From NCBI RefSeq assembly GCF_024752355.1, contig NZ_JANTHZ010000003.1:1-64000 (forward strand): 64,000 nucleotides of DNA. The letters are read 5' to 3'. The notes under the pieces are model-generated. The model was not told where the DNA came from and made no database searches. It saw only the letters and a program-made list of their open reading frames with translations. Source of the DNA: Ancylobacter mangrovi. Its GTDB lineage: Bacteria; Pseudomonadota; Alphaproteobacteria; Rhizobiales; Xanthobacteraceae. Positions 23,995 through 33,641 of the stretch are shown one piece after another. Position numbers and translations under genes: made by a program. Numbering within the stretch: the first letter of the stretch is position 1; every line of letters begins with the position of its first letter.

Positions 23995-26103
23995 ATGACA
24001 CGCCACGACGACGATGATTTCCGCATCAAGCCAGGCCGTCCGCGAAGCCGGGGCACGCGGCTGAAGACGCACGAACTGCCCTTCGTTCGACAGGCCCTGA
24101 TCGCCGCTCGCAATGCCGGCGGTGGCGCCCGGAGCGGTGGTGGCTTTGCCGGAGAGGCGGGCGGCAGCGGTCGGTTCAATGCCCGCGGACGCGGGGCGAA
24201 AGTGATGGCGTCGCTGCCGCGCGACAGCGGCGGCTGGCAGTCGGGTTCCTCAGGCCGGTTCCGCTCCCGCCGCGTCGTGGTCAAGGCAAGGGTGGTGAAG
24301 CTCGCCGGGAAGGGGAAGAGCGCGCGCGGCCCGAAGATGCGCGGTGCGGTGTCGGTCGGCGCTGTGGGCGCGCATCTGCGCTACCTCGAACGTGACGGCG
24401 TGACCCGCGACGGCGAGAAAGGGCGTGCTTACTCGGCGCTGGGTGACGAGGTCGACGCCAAGTCTTTTGTTGAGCGCAGCGGCAAGGATCGCCACCAGTT
24501 CCGCTTCATCGTCGCGCCGGAAGATGCTGCGGAACTCGAAGACCTGAAGCGCTTCACCCGTGACCTGATGCGACACATGGAGAATGACCTCGGCACCAAG
24601 CTCGACTGGATCGCCGTCGATCATCACAACACCGGCCACCCCCACAGCCATATCCTCGTGCGCGGTGTGCTGGATGATGGTCGTATCCTCAACATCGCCG
24701 GAGACTACATCGCCCACGGCATCCGCCATCGGGCGAGCGAGCTTATGACGCTGGAGCTCGGCCCGCAGACCGAGGTGGAGCTGCAGAACAAGCTGCGCCA
24801 TGAGGTGAACGCCAATCGGCTCACCCGGCTCGACCGGATGATGTTCGCCGAGCAGCGCGAACATGGTGTCCTCGATCTGCGACCAGACGCTGGCGAGAGC
24901 TACCTCGTGCGGACCAACCGGCATGTTCTGATCGACCGGGTAAAGCGGCTGGAGAACTTCGGCATCGCCGAGGAGATCGAGCCGGGACGCTGGAGCATCG
25001 CCGAGCGAGCCGAGAGCACTCTCCGGGCGATGGGCGAGCGTGAGGACATTTTGCGCATCATGCACCGCGCGCTGGCCGATCATGGGCTCACGGAGGAGCG
25101 CGGCGCTGCGCAGTACCTCACCCATGGCGACCGCATCTCACATGCCTTGGTCGGGCGCGTGCTCGACAAGGGATTGGCCGGTGATGAGATGGGAGAGCGG
25201 TTCTATCTCGTGATCGATGGCGTGGACGGACGCACCCATCATGTCGAAACCAGCGACGCCTCCCGGTTAGACGACATCAAGCGCGGCCACATCGTCGCGC
25301 TCGACCCGCTGCCGACAAAGTCCGATCCACGTCCGGCGGACCTCAACATCGCCATCATGGCCGAGGCAAACAGTGGCATCTACCGGCCGAGCGAGCACCT
25401 AGAAGCGGCGCGCCCGGCAATCGAGCAGCAGCGCGGTGATCCCGATGCCTTTATCCGCGCCCATGTGCGCCGCCTCGAAGCCCTGCGTCGCGCCGGTCAC
25501 GTCGAGCGCATCGACGCCGACCATTGGAAGATCCCCGACGACTTGCCCGAGCGCGGCATGGCCCATGACGCACGCACCCAAAGGAAGGACTTCGCGGTCC
25601 ACACGCTCTCCGCCTTCGATCTCGACCAGCAGGTCGCCAGCGACGGCGCAACCTGGCTCGATCGGGAACTCGCCTCGCGCCAGCGCACGGAGCTTTCCGA
25701 CGCCGGCTTCGGCCGTGAGGTGGGTGACGCTCTGGAGCGCCGCCGCCAGAGTCTCGTCGATCAGGGGCATGCCGTTCGACTGGAAAACGGCAATGTACGG
25801 GCACCGCGCGACATTCTCGCGCGGCTTGAGACCGCCGAGGTGGAGCGGGTCGGGCGTACCATGGCGGCAGAGCGCGGCCTCTCCTACACCCCCAGCCGGC
25901 CGGGCGAGTACGTGTCCGGCCGGCTCGCCGGCTCGGTCAATCTGGTCAGCGGGCGCTTCGCCATGATCGACGATGGCCTCGGCTTCCAGCTCGTGCCCTG
26001 GCAGCCTGTGCTGGAGAAGCAGATCGGCCGGCACATCTCCGGCGTCTCCCGAGACGGTGGCGTCGAGTGGAGCCTCGGTCGTAATCGAGGGCTCGGGCTT
26101 TAG
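23995..26103 (+). CDS. Relaxase/mobilization nuclease (DUF3363, RlxS type)
   Basis: 702 residues. An Arg/Gly-rich N-terminus precedes VGAVGAHLRYLERDG, where Y130 is a candidate DNA-nicking tyrosine. The metal-binding His cluster is DHHNTGHPHSHILVRG (H211, H215, H217, H219 among them). The rest, including ELGPQTEVELQNKLRHEVNANRLTRLDRMM, matches the DUF3363 region of RlxS-type relaxases of alphaproteobacterial integrative elements. It would nick oriT and pilot the strand into a recipient. No coupling protein or secretion genes follow, so transfer would need machinery in trans. Its stop overlaps the stop of the convergent gene at 26100-26103. Confidence 0.88.
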   Translation: MTRHDDDDFRIKPGRPRSRGTRLKTHELPFVRQALIAARNAGGGARSGGGFAGEAGGSGRFNARGRGAKVMASLPRDSGGWQSGSSGRFRSRRVVVKARVVKLAGKGKSARGPKMRGAVSVGAVGAHLRYLERDGVTRDGEKGRAYSALGDEVDAKSFVERSGKDRHQFRFIVAPEDAAELEDLKRFTRDLMRHMENDLGTKLDWIAVDHHNTGHPHSHILVRGVLDDGRILNIAGDYIAHGIRHRASELMTLELGPQTEVELQNKLRHEVNANRLTRLDRMMFAEQREHGVLDLRPDAGESYLVRTNRHVLIDRVKRLENFGIAEEIEPGRWSIAERAESTLRAMGEREDILRIMHRALADHGLTEERGAAQYLTHGDRISHALVGRVLDKGLAGDEMGERFYLVIDGVDGRTHHVETSDASRLDDIKRGHIVALDPLPTKSDPRPADLNIAIMAEANSGIYRPSEHLEAARPAIEQQRGDPDAFIRAHVRRLEALRRAGHVERIDADHWKIPDDLPERGMAHDARTQRKDFAVHTLSAFDLDQQVASDGATWLDRELASRQRTELSDAGFGREVGDALERRRQSLVDQGHAVRLENGNVRAPRDILARLETAEVERVGRTMAAERGLSYTPSRPGEYVSGRLAGSVNLVSGRFAMIDDGLGFQLVPWQPVLEKQIGRHISGVSRDGGVEWSLGRNRGLGL

Positions 26104-27359
26104 GCCGCGCCGTCCTGCGGAGGCGGTGTTTCCTGATCAGGGTCGGCCGGCAGCGGCGCGAAGGGATCGACCTCCGGGAACAGCGTGCGCTCACGCAGCC
26201 AATCGCCAAACGAGGCGGGATCGAGCGCACGCTCCAGTTCGCCAAGGCGCCGGCGTGCCCAGTCAAGCATGCGCTGCGTTTCGGTGTCCTCAATATCCGC
26301 CGCCCAGGCCATCCAGGAGCGCAGCTGTTCGGCTTTGCGGCCCATCTCGACGATCTCATCAAGCAGTTCGTCGCGTTCCTCCTCGCGCTTGGTGCGCGCC
26401 TCCGTCCGCTTCCGGTTCTCTTCCGCGCGGCGGCGGAGACGTGCGTTGCGCTCGTCTTTGAGACGGTCATCGCGCCGGTAATCGATCCAGCCGCGGAGTT
26501 CCTCGATGATGGGGTCGAGTTGGGCTTCCAGGGTCGCACGGGTGTTGTCCCGCCAGTTGCGGCGGCGCTGGTCTGTGCTCCAGGCTTCAATGGAGATCGT
26601 CAGTTCACCAGTCGCGATGTAATCGAACTCGGGATATTGGCGCTCGTAGGTGAATGCCCAATCACGGTAGCGAGCCGAGCGGCGATAGCGCTCTTCCGCC
26701 TTTAACTCGTCGACCGTAGGCTCGTGCTTCTGCCTTTTGATGGTCTCCGCCAGGATGAAGGGGACCTTGTCGACGCCCCGACGCACTTCGACATGCTTGC
26801 CTGCGAAGGTGCAGGAAATCTCCCGCGCCTCCAGCCCGCGTGCGATGCTGTCGAGAATGAAGATCGCCCTCTCGATCGAACCGGCTCCCAGCCGCATCGA
26901 CAGCAGGCCTTCCCCGCTAATCGCGATGATGCCGTCATGATCCGGCTTGGCCCGGCGCAGTGTATGGGCGGTCAGCGATACGGCAGTGTGGGGTTTGTCG
27001 ATCCGGCTCCACTCGATCGTCCGTGTGTTCGGCTCTCGCGGCTTCAAAAGCCGGCGTGGCGCGGTGGCTGCCTTGCGCGCCTGTTGGAGGCGCTCCTCGA
27101 CAATCGGATCTGACGGGCTCGTCGGATCGAGGCTGATTAGCTCGACGGCAGAATCGGCGGAGGAGGCAAAGATCGTTTGCCTCGGGCGCTTGCCGGCCGC
27201 CTTGTCTCGCCAATAGGCAGTTGTCGGGAGCGGCACGCGATGCCGGACGCAGAGATCTTTGAGCCGCCAATGCGAGGTGCCGAGCTTGGCAGCGACGGCC
27301 TCAAGCGGCTCGGCCCAAACGAGATCATACATCTCGCGGCGGGTAACATGGGCAATCAT
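26100..27359 (-). CDS. Mobile-element hypothetical with N-terminal HTH-like region and coiled coil
   Basis: 419 residues. The N-terminus (TRREMYDLVWAEPLEAVAAKLGTSHWRLKDLCVRHRVPLPTTAYWRDKAAGK) has a helix-turn-helix look and recurs at the start of a family of uncharacterised proteins on alphaproteobacterial mobile elements. The centre (about 140-190) is alpha/beta. Residues about 265-350 are very rich in Arg/Glu/Lys, a long coiled coil. No enzyme motif is visible. It faces the relaxase tail to tail with overlapping stops. A DNA-binding or transfer-accessory role is possible but unproven. Confidence 0.65.
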   Translation of the reverse strand: MIAHVTRREMYDLVWAEPLEAVAAKLGTSHWRLKDLCVRHRVPLPTTAYWRDKAAGKRPRQTIFASSADSAVELISLDPTSPSDPIVEERLQQARKAATAPRRLLKPREPNTRTIEWSRIDKPHTAVSLTAHTLRRAKPDHDGIIAISGEGLLSMRLGAGSIERAIFILDSIARGLEAREISCTFAGKHVEVRRGVDKVPFILAETIKRQKHEPTVDELKAEERYRRSARYRDWAFTYERQYPEFDYIATGELTISIEAWSTDQRRRNWRDNTRATLEAQLDPIIEELRGWIDYRRDDRLKDERNARLRRRAEENRKRTEARTKREEERDELLDEIVEMGRKAEQLRSWMAWAADIEDTETQRMLDWARRRLGELERALDPASFGDWLRERTLFPEVDPFAPLPADPDQETPPPQDGAA

Positions 27360-27871
27360 GCGGATATGCGAGCGACATCAACGGGAAGCATGCAGTCTAT
27401 CGCCGATCGATGACATCCCGCCGGCCGACCAACGCCATTCACAGAAAAGAACTTCCGCGAAGAACCAGTAGGCCGGTCGGCCGCAGCCGCATCAAGGCTG
27501 GCGCTTCGCGCCACCGCTCACGCGGCTACGGCCTTGACCCAGCCGCGGCAGACCGGCAGGGCTGGCCATCGCGTAAGGCGGAGTGTGAGCGGCTTGCTCA
27601 ACGAGTGGGAGACGCCGACGGTTGGGACGCGCCGGGAACGGACTGGTCGGTTTTTGGCTGCCGCTGTGCAGATAGCCGCCGTTCTGCAGCCGACCCCATT
27701 TCCGCCTTCATGCATTCCCTCGCGGGGTGACGGTTTTGAGCCCTGTTGCTGGAGCAGCCATGGCGTCTGGGGTGGAGAGCCGAAGCCGGAAACTCACCCT
27801 AGCGACGGCCGGGGAGCGGCCTTCCGTTCTGCCAAGCACGAACCTAGGCAGAGGTCCTCGCGGTGGTGCGT
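27360..27871. other. Gap without a supported gene
   Basis: 512 bp between the mobile-element gene (start 27359) and the end of the AlbA_2 gene. Short frames on both strands show no motif. It contains the promoter region of the coiled-coil gene. Nothing else could be supported. Confidence 0.5.
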
Positions 27872-29101
27872 TTACCTCTGAGTTCCCTGTTTTTCGGGCG
27901 GCAGTTTCAGATACTGACGGATCTTGTTTTTCACCTGATCGGCTAAGTCGATCTCATCTAAGGGTACGTTCCTTCCACCAACATAGTGGGTGGCTCCGAA
28001 TACTTCCCGTTGAATCTTGATGGCTGTCTCGAATTCCACATCAAGAATTTCAGCGAGCGCTTGAAAGGACAGCGCTTCACCTGGCCATTTTACATTTTCT
28101 TCGCCAGCAAGGACGGAGAGTGTAGTCCTAGATAGGTTAAAGCCCGACGGATGAAACGCTCTTTCCCGGATTTCATGAATATCCCGGGTCAAATCAGAGA
28201 GCCTGCGCTCCAATTTCTCGAGATTGTTTACGCCCTGTTCGAGTAACTTCTCCGATGGAGAGCTCACTCGAATGGTGCTGTGAAAATCTTTCAGGTAGTA
28301 CGTATAGGTCTTGGTGTGTTGGTTTCCGTCTGCATCTGCGTAGTGCAAGGTTACATCCATACGATCTTCGAGATGATCGTGGAAGAAATTAAAGCCAGCG
28401 CCCGGAAAATTGCGATTCTCTCCAGGATGGATAATGCGGAAGGGCTCAGTATAGGGACGACCCAGCCCCGGTGTCCAGATTTTTGCGATGGCGCTGTTTT
28501 CTATGCCATCAATCTGGATCCAGACATTGAAGACCGCGCCAATCCCTTCGTTAGCGATAACAAATGATATCTCACCGCCCTGAAACAAAACTGAAAGACT
28601 TGCCCCGCTTGCGATGGCTGCGACGCGTCTACGAATGTCGTCGATCTCGAAGGCAAGTAGCGGATCGACGCGGAACAGGCGGCGCGCATAGTACCGTTTA
28701 TCTGACGATTGATGTGGTGCATTCAACGACGGCGGCACGTCGATGACTAGGAGATGGCCGCCGACGGCTTCGATCCGAGTAATTGCAATATTAAGTCTTG
28801 GCGTGATGCGGGAGAGAAGACCGTCCTCAATCCAAGCCTCGTCCTTTTTACCGTCCGCCACAGGTACAATTTCCGAAATCCGCCGATCGCCGTCTTCCTC
28901 GACACCGATGATGAGAACGCCGCCGATGCTGTTGGCTAGAGCAGTGATCTCCTTTGAGAGAGTTTCAAATATCTTGTCATTCTTTTGATCAAAGAGACGG
29001 CACGATTTGAATTCGAGCGTGGCATTTTCGGAATCACCACGGTCTCGCATCTCTAGAATATGCTCTAACGTTTGCGGAACGAAATAGGGCATGTGCGGCA
29101 T
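27872..29101 (-). CDS. Schlafen/AlbA_2 domain protein
   Basis: 409 residues. Residues about 10-150 form an AlbA_2 (Schlafen-type) domain: ENATLEFKSCRLFDQKN, LSKEITALANSIGGVLIIGVEEDGD and a later DVPPSLNAPHQSSDKRYYARR. The ExK and N-x-x-GG-x-(L/I)-x-x-G-V motifs are present. The middle (about 170-290) is a beta-rich uncharacterised region; residues 300-330 are a coiled coil; the C-terminus (SGFNLSRTTLSVLAGEENVKWPGEALSFQALAEILDVE) resembles an HTH-like fold. Schlafen-type domains bind nucleic acid and occur in prokaryotic RNA-cleaving or regulatory proteins. It diverges from the PLD-like gene, with 170 bp between the favoured starts. GC content is lower than that of the core genes, suggesting transfer. 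Confidence 0.72.
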   Translation of the reverse strand: MPHMPYFVPQTLEHILEMRDRGDSENATLEFKSCRLFDQKNDKIFETLSKEITALANSIGGVLIIGVEEDGDRRISEIVPVADGKKDEAWIEDGLLSRITPRLNIAITRIEAVGGHLLVIDVPPSLNAPHQSSDKRYYARRLFRVDPLLAFEIDDIRRRVAAIASGASLSVLFQGGEISFVIANEGIGAVFNVWIQIDGIENSAIAKIWTPGLGRPYTEPFRIIHPGENRNFPGAGFNFFHDHLEDRMDVTLHYADADGNQHTKTYTYYLKDFHSTIRVSSPSEKLLEQGVNNLEKLERRLSDLTRDIHEIRERAFHPSGFNLSRTTLSVLAGEENVKWPGEALSFQALAEILDVEFETAIKIQREVFGATHYVGGRNVPLDEIDLADQVKNKIRQYLKLPPEKQGTQR

Positions 29102-29133
29102 CTCGTTTCTGTGGAGTCACCTGAATCGTAGAT

Positions 29134-29146
29134 CATCAAGTTGATG
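29134..29146. promoter_or_regulatory. Short palindrome between divergent AlbA_2 and PLD-like genes
   Basis: CATCAA-G-TTGATG, perfect 6-bp arms, 33 bp upstream of the AlbA_2 start and about 125 bp upstream of the PLD-like start. It is in position to control both genes. A TATACA box at 29215-29220 could be the -10 of the plus-strand gene. Confidence 0.35.
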
Positions 29147-29271
29147 TAAAAAGAGATTTATTCGTCATGTAGCGGATGGCATACGTGACCTACATTTAGA
29201 GGTGGGGTGACTGCTATACACGTTTGCCTCCGGACCTTACAATAACAGGTAATATTTCAGCATGGTGCGAC

Positions 29272-30813
29272 ATGACGAGAACCGGAAGGCGCCATTGGCT
29301 TTGGGTGGCGTTCGGCATAGAGGCAACCCTACTCTACGGGTGCCTTGTTCATAGCGCTGAACTCGGAGCCGTGATTCCCGACAACGAGAAGCGGAAGACC
29401 GCGCGTTTCGACGGGACGGACGTCGAGATAATTCAAGCCCTCCTAGACAGCGAAGAGGCCCAGCAGATTGGGGATGCGGTTCGTACGCAGTCGACCTTGG
29501 ATCTTTCACGGCAGGGCGGTCCGCGCATCGCGTTGGGCGGTTCCCGTCACAGGCTCGTTGACGGGTTTGGACGCCGTTCCCGTCCGATGAAAACCTATGT
29601 CGGCACAGTTCACCCTCCGCTCTCGGACAATGGATGGACTCAGGCTTTAAATTTCCTCAGGGAGACGATCGGTCTCGATTTTCGCCGGCTTCCCGATCGT
29701 CTCGGTGCTTTCGACATCTACGATGTGCCCGAGGCCGATGGTAGAGATCCGCCCATCGATTTCAGCGTGGAACGGGACCGCTCTACGGAAACGCTAACCT
29801 ACCCGGAACAGTTCGTACTGCGCGCAAACCGAACGGCCGTCGACGATTACGCTGTCCATGTGGTGCTCGAACTCGGGCAGGAGCCTGTTTTTTCCAAACT
29901 GATCACCATGCACCCTACCGCAACGGTGGAGGTGGAGGCGGTTCCGTTCGATCACTACAGAATGTCCGTCTTTGACCGGTCGGGCATGCTAGTCCAGTTC
30001 GAGGAGCATTCGCTCCTGCTCCACATCAATCTCAACATATCAGCAATGGGGCCAACGCTCGCGATCAATGACACATTGGCCCGCTCGGCTCAGGGGCTCG
30101 GACCGGAACTTCGAGATAGCGCATCGAAGGTTCGCACTCGATCCACGAGCCGATCGAAGATTACGGCTGAAAGCGATGCCGCCTTCGAGGCGAACCGAAC
30201 AAAGATGCGGGCGCTCGCGCACCGGTTGGTGCCTCCGTCAGGCAGCGACCGCTGGTTTCATCGAGGTATCGCAGAAGAGGTCGGCGTCATCGCTCACTTG
30301 AACGTTCTGCTGGACGGCGCGCGTGTCAGCGCCGGCACGATCGTCGATCCGTATTTCGGGATCGACACCCTGAAGCGGGTCATTTCCCGGCTCGAAAGCC
30401 TGGATGTCGATCTGACGGTCGTCACGAGTCTGATAGAGACCGACCCGGAAACAAATGATCCAAATGTAAGCCTGCTCGACGAACTGGAAACGGTCCTGCG
30501 CGACTTGCGGGGCAGCGGCATCCCCAACGCCGCCCGCCGACTGAGGGTTCGCAATCTCGTCGATGGCCCGCGACAAGCATTCCATGACCGTTATCTCCTG
30601 CTCACGCCTCATGAAGGCGAATGCGAGGTCTATCTTCTTTCCAACAGCTTGAACCGTATGGCGGGAAAATGGCCGTTCTGCATGTCGAAGCTTGAGGGGG
30701 CCGCGGCGCGTGACGCCGCGCTTTACATTGATGGGCTTGCCAATGGGCGGGACATCTCCGGATCGACGCAACCGACGACAAACTTCCAATGGCCTTACGA
30801 TGACGGGCGATAG
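29272..30813 (+). CDS. Protein with C-terminal PLD-like (HKD-variant) domain, unknown family, candidate defence gene
   Basis: About 513 residues from ATG 29272; the frame is open to TTG 29224. The N-terminal half (RRHWLWVAFGIEATLLYGC...) is unrecognised, with a beta-rich section near 190-270. The C-terminal half resembles phospholipase D-like nucleases: TIVDPYFGIDTLKRVI, then FHDRYLLLTPHEGECEVYLLSNSLNRMAGKWPF. H-D-R-Y plus SNSLN recalls the HxK...GSxxN core, with Arg in place of Lys and one copy only, so activity would require dimerisation. From memory, island proteins annotated VPA1262-family may share this layout; this is unverified. It overlaps the next gene by 14 bp, so the two are coupled. 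Possible DNA or nucleotide-processing enzyme. Confidence 0.6.
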   Translation: MTRTGRRHWLWVAFGIEATLLYGCLVHSAELGAVIPDNEKRKTARFDGTDVEIIQALLDSEEAQQIGDAVRTQSTLDLSRQGGPRIALGGSRHRLVDGFGRRSRPMKTYVGTVHPPLSDNGWTQALNFLRETIGLDFRRLPDRLGAFDIYDVPEADGRDPPIDFSVERDRSTETLTYPEQFVLRANRTAVDDYAVHVVLELGQEPVFSKLITMHPTATVEVEAVPFDHYRMSVFDRSGMLVQFEEHSLLLHINLNISAMGPTLAINDTLARSAQGLGPELRDSASKVRTRSTSRSKITAESDAAFEANRTKMRALAHRLVPPSGSDRWFHRGIAEEVGVIAHLNVLLDGARVSAGTIVDPYFGIDTLKRVISRLESLDVDLTVVTSLIETDPETNDPNVSLLDELETVLRDLRGSGIPNAARRLRVRNLVDGPRQAFHDRYLLLTPHEGECEVYLLSNSLNRMAGKWPFCMSKLEGAAARDAALYIDGLANGRDISGSTQPTTNFQWPYDDGR

Positions 30814-32836
30814 GGCTGATCCAAGGCTTGCGCCGGGCGTGCTTGCTGCTGCCGTCTGGTTGATGAACGACGAGCGCGAAAGCGAAGCCAGTCTGTTCAA
30901 GAGAGCTTATTTTACGGGGTTGCTTCGCAAAGGACGCAACGGCGGCCCTTGGCACTGCGACGGGCCGCTTCTGGCGCGTCTGCTCAGACGCCGCGTACTT
31001 TCCGACGAGCTGGCTTGTCACGGTGCCGTCCTCGTCGGCATCGGCGAGATGATCGCGCACGGCCACGCGCCGGAGGATGAGATTGAGAGCAGTCTGGGCC
31101 GGCTGTTTCGCCGCGCCTATCCAGAAGCGGCCCGACAGAGATTATTACGGCAGGCACTTGATCTCGTCAGATCGAAAACATCTACAACGCAATCCTCGCC
31201 TTCGCCCGTCTACCAGAGCGAACATCTCTCGGTCATGGATTGGACGCGAATCAACTTCGCGAATCGATGGATGCAGCATCCAGTACCGCTTGGTTCTTTC
31301 TTCGGCTACGGATTGAGCTTCATCGCCCGTATCCTCCTGCGCAATGCTCCCACTCGCTTGCGGTGGTTCGCGAACGAAGCGAACAAACGAAGCCTTCTGC
31401 CTGCTGTTGTCGGAGGTGTCGGAGAAACCTGCTACCGGAACGGTAAGGCCTCGCAACAAGCCTTGCGAAGCGGCGTGCCGCTCTTCATAGGTTTTGGGGT
31501 GGCCAAGCTTCGAGACGGCGGAAAGGATGGGGAAGGCTGGAAGGCGTCCGCCATAGACGCCGCGCTTATCGACAATAAGGTGGCAGTCGAAGGACGGATA
31601 CACGTCAGCGCTTTCATGTTGAAGGAAGCCGTTCATGCTTGGCATCGTCAGAAAAATCGCCCTGCCGAAAACCGCCGCCGGCGCTCCCTGCTCGAAATCG
31701 ACCCTTCCCAAGCGCTAGGCGGCGAACATCACGCCATTTTCCAGATCGAGCGTCTGAAGGAAGAAGAGCCTGAACTGGAGCGATGGCGGTCTGCGGTCAT
31801 GCTGGCGCTTGACGACGCTTTGCAAACTGCCGCGCAGCAAGACATCGATCCAGGCAAACTCTGGAGCGTCTTCGAGCCATCGCTGGTCGATACTCCGGAG
31901 ATAAGGCATCGCTTCGCGATGGCACATGCCGACGGGCTACTGCGGCGTGCGGCTTTAGAAGCGGCTTTGGCAAACTTCGATAAGTTAGTGGCCGTCCGGC
32001 ACCCGGAAACGATCATCGGTCAAGATTTTGAATCGTTCCGCGCCGAGTGGGAGTTTGCCTTTTGGGCTGCGAGGTCTCAGGTCGAACTATCAAAAGTTAA
32101 CGGACGCGATCCAGGCCGTGACGCCGCGCGCAGGATCGAAAAGGCCGAAGCCGCGCTGCGTGCCTTCGCGTTGCAGCCATTCGCGGCCACACGTTTCAAT
32201 GAGCGCTTCCAAAACAGCCTTGGCCGCTGGTCCCTTATACTCCAATTCGCGTTCCTAGTCGCTCTTTCGGATCCAAGAGCCCCGTTTGTCATCTTACGCG
32301 ACGCGGCGCTGAAATCGGCGGCAACATTCTTGCCGGTCGCCAATCGATCCGGGTACGACCACCGATGGGCAGACGCCGTCGCCGATTTGGTTGTCGACGC
32401 GGTTTCGACGACGCAAGACAATAAGGCTCGTGACTGGATCGACGACGAGCGTCAGCCTGTACTGCTTCGCACGCAACTCGTCTGGGCGTGTCCAGCTACT
32501 CTCGAAACAGACTTTCAACGTGCAACATCGCTTGTCGATGAGATCGCCGCTCGAAAGACCTTCCGCGCAGACGTCGGACGGAATGCGTCAGACCTGCTCA
32601 ACATAGTCGACCGGGCAGCTGCCGCGATGAAGCGGGAAGATCGGCCGGACCTTTATGACCACCTGGCAATCCCCTACGCAAAAGCGGTGGCGCACACCGA
32701 TGCTCCGCTCGCCAAAAGCGTCTCTCTGCAAACGCTACTTGCCGCTCTGAACGCTGATCCCGATGCGCGTACGATTCTGCTCAAGGATCCGGTGTGGGGG
32801 CACAGCCGTGTTAGTGAGACGCTTCGCAACGATTGA
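30800..32836 (+). CDS. 678-residue helical protein of unknown function, coupled to the PLD-like gene
   Basis: The ATG at 30800 lies inside the last 14 bp of the PLD-like gene. The protein is mostly alpha-helical and rich in Ala, Arg and Leu. A stretch FFGYGLSFIARILLRNAPTRLRWFAN (about 170-195) is hydrophobic but probably not transmembrane. There is no P-loop, nuclease or HTH motif that I can see. Residues 255-310 (IDAALIDNKVAVEGRIHVSAFMLKEAVHAWHRQKNRP) suggest a small alpha/beta insert. The size and helix repeats resemble sensor or scaffold subunits of defence systems, but that is only an analogy. Its tight coupling to a PLD-like protein is the best functional clue. Confidence 0.6.
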   Translation: MTGDRADPRLAPGVLAAAVWLMNDERESEASLFKRAYFTGLLRKGRNGGPWHCDGPLLARLLRRRVLSDELACHGAVLVGIGEMIAHGHAPEDEIESSLGRLFRRAYPEAARQRLLRQALDLVRSKTSTTQSSPSPVYQSEHLSVMDWTRINFANRWMQHPVPLGSFFGYGLSFIARILLRNAPTRLRWFANEANKRSLLPAVVGGVGETCYRNGKASQQALRSGVPLFIGFGVAKLRDGGKDGEGWKASAIDAALIDNKVAVEGRIHVSAFMLKEAVHAWHRQKNRPAENRRRRSLLEIDPSQALGGEHHAIFQIERLKEEEPELERWRSAVMLALDDALQTAAQQDIDPGKLWSVFEPSLVDTPEIRHRFAMAHADGLLRRAALEAALANFDKLVAVRHPETIIGQDFESFRAEWEFAFWAARSQVELSKVNGRDPGRDAARRIEKAEAALRAFALQPFAATRFNERFQNSLGRWSLILQFAFLVALSDPRAPFVILRDAALKSAATFLPVANRSGYDHRWADAVADLVVDAVSTTQDNKARDWIDDERQPVLLRTQLVWACPATLETDFQRATSLVDEIAARKTFRADVGRNASDLLNIVDRAAAAMKREDRPDLYDHLAIPYAKAVAHTDAPLAKSVSLQTLLAALNADPDARTILLKDPVWGHSRVSETLRND

Positions 32837-33368
32837 AGGGAAGCGGACTAATTTGATGGCGGGGCGGGGAGTTTAAGGGCTTGCGTCACCGAAGAGGCGG
32901 AACGCCCGCGCGTGCGCGTCGAACATCATCTCCTGCGTCTCATACGGATAGGCGCGCATTAGTAACAGGGGGCTGTGGGATACAGGCGCGGAACCTTGCC
33001 GATGGTCTCCACGAGCAGCATCCCGGCTGGCCCCCGCTCTCGACTGGACGGGAAGATGGAAGAGAGACCGGGGTTGGCCCCGTTGGGATGCCGATCAGGC
33101 CCTTGGGCAGAACCGGCCCGCGCCGATCCTGCAAGGCGAGAACGATGCGGCCAGCCGGTTGCTGCTGGACGACGATGGGAAGAAAGCGATCTGCTGAAGA
33201 ATGTCGGCTTTTGGGATCGCCGATAAGACGGCTAACGTCCGAGATGGCGGCGCAAGCCGCCGCTCGCATAAGCGAGCCGAGGTAGCCGCTTCGGATCAAG
33301 GAAGTTTTGCGTATTTCCGGTCATAGATCGGCTGTTGGGCATCGGTCGCCGTCGCGGCAGTCTTGGGA
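32837..33368. other. Gap with possible decayed coding sequence
   Basis: 532 bp between the helical protein and the recombinase-companion ORF. Pieces such as DADQALGQNRPAPILQGENDAASRLLLDDDG (plus strand, near 33090-33180) look protein-like but are bounded by stops and lack a start. I read this as a decayed fragment and cannot name the parent. Confidence 0.35.
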
Positions 33369-33617
33369 ATGACCAGACGCTCACCTTCACCCACTCGATA
33401 CACCGCCTATCGATTTGCGCCGGGCCGCTTGCCGGACAACCTCTACACCTACGCCGAAACACCTCCGCGTCAGCGTCGGCGGCGAACGCCCCCGGTCTCC
33501 ACCCAGATGACTGTCACCGACGACTGGCCGGAATACATTCCGGTGACAGAGACGGAGATCGCTGTCTTCGAGGCGTGGTTCGGGGATATTCTGGAGGAAC
33601 TGATCCAAGGGGAATGA
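33369..33617 (+). CDS. Small conserved ORF preceding the serine recombinase
   Basis: 82 residues from ATG 33369. A basic Pro/Arg-rich N-terminus is followed by an acidic tail TVTDDWPEYIPVTETEIAVFEAWFGDILEELIQGE. Small ORFs ending in such a DWPEY...FEAWFGD segment commonly sit just before large serine recombinases on alphaproteobacterial islands. It ends 24 bp before the recombinase and is probably co-transcribed. It may be a recombination directionality or accessory factor, which is inference from position. Confidence 0.6.
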   Translation: MTRRSPSPTRYTAYRFAPGRLPDNLYTYAETPPRQRRRRTPPVSTQMTVTDDWPEYIPVTETEIAVFEAWFGDILEELIQGE

Positions 33618-33641
33618 CCGCCTGACACGAAAGGCTCCGCC

